Source: Bacillota bacterium (lineage in GTDB: Bacteria > Bacillota > Clostridia > Peptostreptococcales > Anaerovoracaceae). Taken from it: DNA of 16,643 bases. Position numbers and translations under genes: made by a program. Location: the NCBI GenBank assembly GCA_022793975.1, contig JAAWDW010000036.1, forward strand, positions 1 through 16,643, in the 5' to 3' direction. Below, piece by piece: positions 15,301-16,643 of the stretch (positions are counted from its first letter, which is position 1; each line of letters opens with the position of its first letter). Under the pieces are notes generated by a model. The model saw only the letters and a list, made by a program, of their open reading frames with translations, made no database searches and was not told the origin of the DNA.

Positions 15301-16643
15301 ATACTTTGCCGCTGGCCGTAACAGACGTATTTGTTACTTCTTTTGCACCGTATTCCAACGAAAGAGGTACTTCAATATTCTGTACATAGTACTGAGAAAT
15401 AGGGAATACTTGTCTGCCTACCATACCGCTTGTAGCACTTCCGCCTCTCCAGTCCATAATCTGGAAATCCTCATACACGGCGCCGCCCGCTTTAACATCC
15501 ACTTTTCCGTTGCCGGATATATATCCCCATGCATAAAGTGCACCGCCGTTTTTTACGGTAATACTGCTTCCTTCATCCATCTTAATATAGCCGTATGCTC
15601 CTACAGGGCTGCCGTTTGTTCCCTGTACATTTGAATGCTTCGCACTGATACTTAAAGCTCCGTTAACATCTATATGCGCTCCTTTTTCCATTGTCAAAGT
15701 ACGATAAGCTTTTCTCGTCGATACTGCTGCCGATTCGGGAACAGTTGTATAACAAGTTTCTGTTACATCAAACGGTATCAAAAGCGTAATGCCCGAAGGA
15801 ATATCATAATTTCCGGCGGCAAGAACGCCGTCACTTGCTAAAACCACTTTATTTATTTTACTTGTCTGTGCATAAATAACTGCCTCTGTCAGATCCTCAA
15901 ACAAATTATCTCTGACTTTAAACACAGGTATCGATGCCGCTATAAACACAGGCTTAATACTTTGCGGTGTTTCAAGCTTTAAATTGGTCATCGCATCTAT
16001 AGATAAATACTTTTTATCTGTTATACTGTACCAGCCTTTAAATTTATATCCGCCGCTAGGTACGGCAGACACGTTATAACCTTCTTTAGCGTTTTTTGTT
16101 AATTGTTTTGACTCTGTAATTTTAACATCATCTACCGTATAGCTTCCGTTTTCTGCAGGTTCAAATATACTTACCGTTTCTATATCCGTAGTAAGAGTTA
16201 TTTTGTCAATTTGTATATATGTTGTCTTATTGCCTACATCCGATTCTAAATTAATGGTAACAGTGCCCCCGGCGGCCAGCTCTTTTTGAAATTTTATTTC
16301 TTTATTATCTGCTGTTGCCGTTTCCCCGTCTACCTGCACTGTTCCGCCGTTTCGTATAACTGTATATGAAAAAGCAATTAATGCCGGTGTGCTTCTGTTA
16401 TTTTTTATTGTCAATACGCTGCTGCTGCTTTTTGCACTTTCACAGCTGGTCTTTGCTTTTCCTGTTACGCTTCCGGTAATTGTTGTTCCCATCGCTTTCC
16501 AATCACCGTCCGAATAATTTAAATTTATGCTGCTGTCATATAATCCGTCCAGCTGACCGCTTGCTGCAAAAGCGGATTGTGGAACAAGCGACATCACCAT
16601 CATCATCGCAAGCGCCACATCCCACTTGGAGTAGATCTTGTTG
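9356..16643 (-). CDS. Giant S-layer-homology surface protein with 16 InlB-B-type repeats (5' end beyond the window)
   Basis: This is a secreted cell-surface protein; residue numbers count from the GTG at 16618. The frame stays open past that codon to the window edge, reading NKIYSKWDVALAMMMVMSLV, so the true start is further right and the signal peptide (cleaved about at FA-ASGQ) is partly outside. Next come a bacterial-repeat-2-like segment (~145-205, GGYKFKGWYS), a beta-helix-like head rich in hydrophobic/Gly/Asn rungs (~210-640), 16 tandem repeats (~677-1818), a Cys-pair region (~1818-2184), a Gly/Pro/Ala linker (~2185-2222), and three SLH domains beginning at F2225, F2285 and F2350, with ITRE in the second and LNRA and ATRS at the same positions of the first and third. 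A Lys-rich tail ends the protein. SLH domains bind pyruvylated secondary wall polymer, so it is probably surface-anchored. Adhesion or sugar/protein binding is plausible but unproven. No catalytic domain is visible. Confidence 0.9.
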   Translation of the reverse strand, partial: NKIYSKWDVALAMMMVMSLVPQSAFAASGQLDGLYDSSINLNYSDGDWKAMGTTITGSVTGKAKTSCESAKSSSSVLTIKNNRSTPALIAFSYTVIRNGGTVQVDGETATADNKEIKFQKELAAGGTVTINLESDVGNKTTYIQIDKITLTTDIETVSIFEPAENGSYTVDDVKITESKQLTKNAKEGYNVSAVPSGGYKFKGWYSITDKKYLSIDAMTNLKLETPQSIKPVFIAASIPVFKVRDNLFEDLTEAVIYAQTSKINKVVLASDGVLAAGNYDIPSGITLLIPFDVTETCYTTVPESAAVSTRKAYRTLTMEKGAHIDVNGALSISAKHSNVQGTNGSPVGAYGYIKMDEGSSITVKNGGALYAWGYISGNGKVDVKAGGAVYEDFQIMDWRGGSATSGMVGRQVFPISQYYVQNIEVPLSLEYGAKEVTNTSVTASGKVYNADINFVGSGSMFIMSEGTVITKMYDPSVDRMIFEISGDVELGSISLSALGQKVDSAEYVLPINSNITLNMKSGNFIAENNAELLPGVIINIAEDAALNIVTGKSVYVYDYEDWGAYVSIGKKLAPIAYSPTKKYTRTEKDLTDACINLNGNLNLNGSLYTTQNGANIISSDGSGRITMINDAGASTNTKQVTQSGTSVSYVDVAITSAQLYNTDGSYTQTAEAKAGDIYAYYDGEWYKTHKIIWQDENGKELQSEEHLFRGTDAAYSGEIPQKDADAQNTYTFAGWKDSAGNTIEAGASVAVTKDETYTAVFNSKLNEYTVIWKDGDGEIIKTESLEYGTIPQYSGDTPTKTQTPQYNYVFNDNWSPEIESVTGNAEYTAQFDAVTRTYTVIWKNDNGTILETDENVPYGTLPSYDGNVPEKDKTAQYTYTFKEWDKEISEITGDVTYTAVFDSTVNEYEITWNTGREVIKETLAYGAEIAYKGSEPVKDDEPEFTYKFDKWTDSTGAALAAGAKVTDNAEYTAQFTSARRSYTVTWKNGDSEQSEILEYGTPISYKGNTPEKESTIDKTFAFSGWKTEGGTELAEGDTVKGNVTYIAQYDEAVRQYTVTWKNEDAVIKEEKVNYGEIPEYTGEIPAKTSTDEFNYTFSGWGEIKAVSGDAVYEAQFVSARRSYMVTWRNGDSEQNETLEYGMLISYKGNTPEKESTIDKTFVFSGWKTEDGIELAEGDTVKGNITYIAQYDEAVRQYTVTWKNEDIVIKEEKVNYGELPEYIGDVPTKESTAEFNYTFVGWGEIEAVSGDVVYEAQFKAETRSYDIAWYDEDGTSLLSTTRVKYGEIPVFDKAEPSKEKTAQYTYKFAGWTTSDDNTITGIAAVTGEVSYRAVYTAIVNKYTVTWVNWNDEELEKDEAVEYGTKPSYSGETPVKADDIDKVYTFSGWGITDETIVTGDVTYRAQFTADTRKYEIIWKNEDGTELFKESVAYGETPVYGGETPAKASTEEFRYEFKGWTSEVASVTGDAVYTAAFEAITREYTVTWLDEDGETVLGTTTVKYGVMPVYGEIPSKDSTAQYDYKFVGWTTELKEVTGDVSYTAKFTAEERSYTVLWLDEDGSELERDENIVYGTMPEYNGAEPAKEADAQYTYEFAGWNAEISKVTGDVTYTAVYKGTLNEYTVIWANWNGDELERDENVPYGTMPSYNSAEPVKDEDAQYSYRFIGWDKTISEVTGDVTYTAQFANSEAKMYMITWLDEDCETILYKSEAAYGTVPVYGGAEPVKEGNAQYTYTFSGWSPEVVEVTGDAIYIAQYSDSINSYTVTWLDEDGTTVLARESFAYGTMPEYTGEIPVKADFENYIYTFDGWTEEVSEVKGNASYTAKYEVHILGVPENENLVSATCTEDGAYDIVVRCTICHKEFSRETVEIDALGHKLEFTQADEDDCIIGEEGEYTEYFKCIACGKCFEDEEGLAEITVIDHEYSINVKSELSCETDGVTEYICTRCGHKYEITVPATGHRYTAPEWIWTDDNTASAVFRCENENCDGEWIEEAEITWENVEATCTGEEAVSYPLAAVTFNGETYKDTNGEVPSPSGHTYGEAEWIWDGYGSAAAVFVCRSGDDEKEIEASVTSEVLMEVNCDEALKTDGLVRYTAAVEFNGQIYRESHDEIIPAEHSFGERSIIREATCTMPGEYEEKCEICGFVNRGNTELKAHTPVTDPRKEPTYDETGLTEGSHCGECGTVLVAQNIIDKLTKPAGPSGGGGAAAPVTPPADDTETITDEKTPLADKPFMFEDVTEDIWYYESVKYVFTNDFMEGTSETLFSPNADLNRAMIVTIVYRLEGKPNVTGTSKFSDVKSGMWYSDAIAWAEANGIVKGKSEETFAPAESITREQFAAILYRYAQYKKYDVTSSGSLSAFTDNEMVTEYAREAVSWSIGAKIINGKEDAKIDPKGKATRSEAAAMITRFCETYQSADTEKKDDKKADAAK
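9400..9946 (-). other. Three C-terminal SLH domains
   Basis: Each unit starts with an F-x-D pattern followed by an aromatic/helix segment, a G-I/F-(V/I/M)-x-G turn and a TR-type motif. Unit 1 is FEDVTEDIWYYESVKYVF, unit 2 FSDVKSGMWYSDAIAWAEAN with GIVKGKSE and ITREQFAAILYRYA, and unit 3 FTDNEMVTEYAREAVSWSI with ATRSEAAAMITRF. Three SLH units form the pseudo-trimer known to bind secondary cell wall polymer. Only the second has a near-classical ITRE; the other two deviate (LNRA, ATRS). Confidence 0.9.
10070..11165 (-). other. CxxC-pair-rich extracellular region
   Basis: Within the SLH protein, four or five short modules share an ATCTEDG-like opening and a CxxC close: CTIC, CIAC, CTRC, CEIC and CGEC, most followed by a GH/AH spacer. 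Two copies of another ~80-residue module (starting at EWIWTDD and EWIWDGY, each ending in a VxFNGxxY strand) are interspersed. The pairs look like small zinc-ribbon or disulfide knuckles. Secretion argues against DNA binding. Confidence 0.65.
11165..14590 (-). repeat. Sixteen tandem ~200-230 bp repeats encoding InlB-B-type units
   Basis: By hand I count 16 imperfect coding repeats of about 65-77 residues. Each has the pattern YTVTWxxEDG...(V/L)xYGxxPxY.GxxPxK...(Y/F)xYxFxGW...VTGD(V/A)xYTAxF. They match the Listeria-Bacteroides/InlB B-repeat pattern in its W/EDG-type variant. Two length classes exist: short (~65-70) and long (~75), the long ones carrying an extra xxGxxLAEGxxV loop (repeats 1, 4, 5, 7; repeat 9 is also extended). 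Confidence 0.85.
12863..13708 (-). repeat. Direct duplication of a 423-bp, two-repeat unit
   Basis: Bases 13286-13708 (repeats 5 and 6) and 12863-13285 (repeats 7 and 8) are direct copies offset by exactly 423 bp (141 codons). By hand alignment about 117 of 141 encoded residues are identical, far more than between other repeats of the array. Long stretches of DNA match, for example around 13141-13288 versus 13564-13711. This marks a recent in-frame duplication. Confidence 0.85.

Noticed and set aside
9400..16600. Many rightward open frames opposite the SLH gene
   Set aside because: They lack ribosome sites and family features and mirror the codon pattern of the strongly coding minus strand.

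Overview
The window reads as chromosomal DNA from a low-to-mid-GC, endospore-forming Firmicute (class Clostridia; genus cannot be fixed from sequence alone). The evidence is the sporulation pair yabP-yabQ next to divIC, a WalR/WalK-type two-component system, RNase M5, an LTA-synthase-like enzyme, strong AGGAGG-like ribosome sites, and an S-layer-homology (SLH) surface protein built from InlB-B-type repeats with CxxC pairs, a style common in gut-dwelling Clostridia. I see no phage, transposase, tRNA, rRNA or CRISPR array. No gene-free gap exceeds 300 bases; the largest are 7093-7352 and 6176-6393.

Layout. Except for one gene, everything is transcribed leftward (minus strand). Reading that way from the right edge: a giant secreted SLH protein (9356 to beyond 16643, over 2,420 residues, 5' end outside the window), its terminator, a small lipoprotein gene (8621-9178), and a symmetrical terminator (8573-8611) shared with the only rightward gene, a cytoplasmic-type subtilisin (7353-8540). 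A 260-base divergent region carries a good sigma-A promoter for walR (6394-7092), followed by walK (4340-6175). After walK a perfect 14-bp hairpin with a T run sits over the ribosome site of yabP, the first gene of a yabP-yabQ-divIC-rnmV-rsmA-LTA-synthase-like run (4227 to the left edge).

How the genes fit together. The left two thirds is an envelope, division and sporulation block: WalRK (cell-wall homeostasis), YabP/YabQ (spore coat and cortex), DivIC (divisome), RnmV (5S rRNA maturation), RsmA (16S rRNA dimethylation) and a polyglycerol-phosphate synthase-like membrane enzyme. It joins two clusters that lie apart but in the same general area in Bacillus subtilis (yabP-yabQ-divIC and rnmV-ksgA) and places walRK directly upstream. 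The right third is the accessory part: the SLH protein has a signal peptide, a beta-helix-like head, 16 repeats of about 65-77 residues, a Cys-pair-rich region, a flexible linker and three SLH domains, so it should be held on the cell surface through secondary wall polymer.

The most interesting signals are the hairpin/promoter/ribosome-site overlap before yabP, the 423-bp internal duplication in the SLH gene, the unusual Cys-pair modules, and the long basic insertions in the neighbouring YabQ and DivIC proteins. I did not find convincing evidence for a wholly new multi-gene system.
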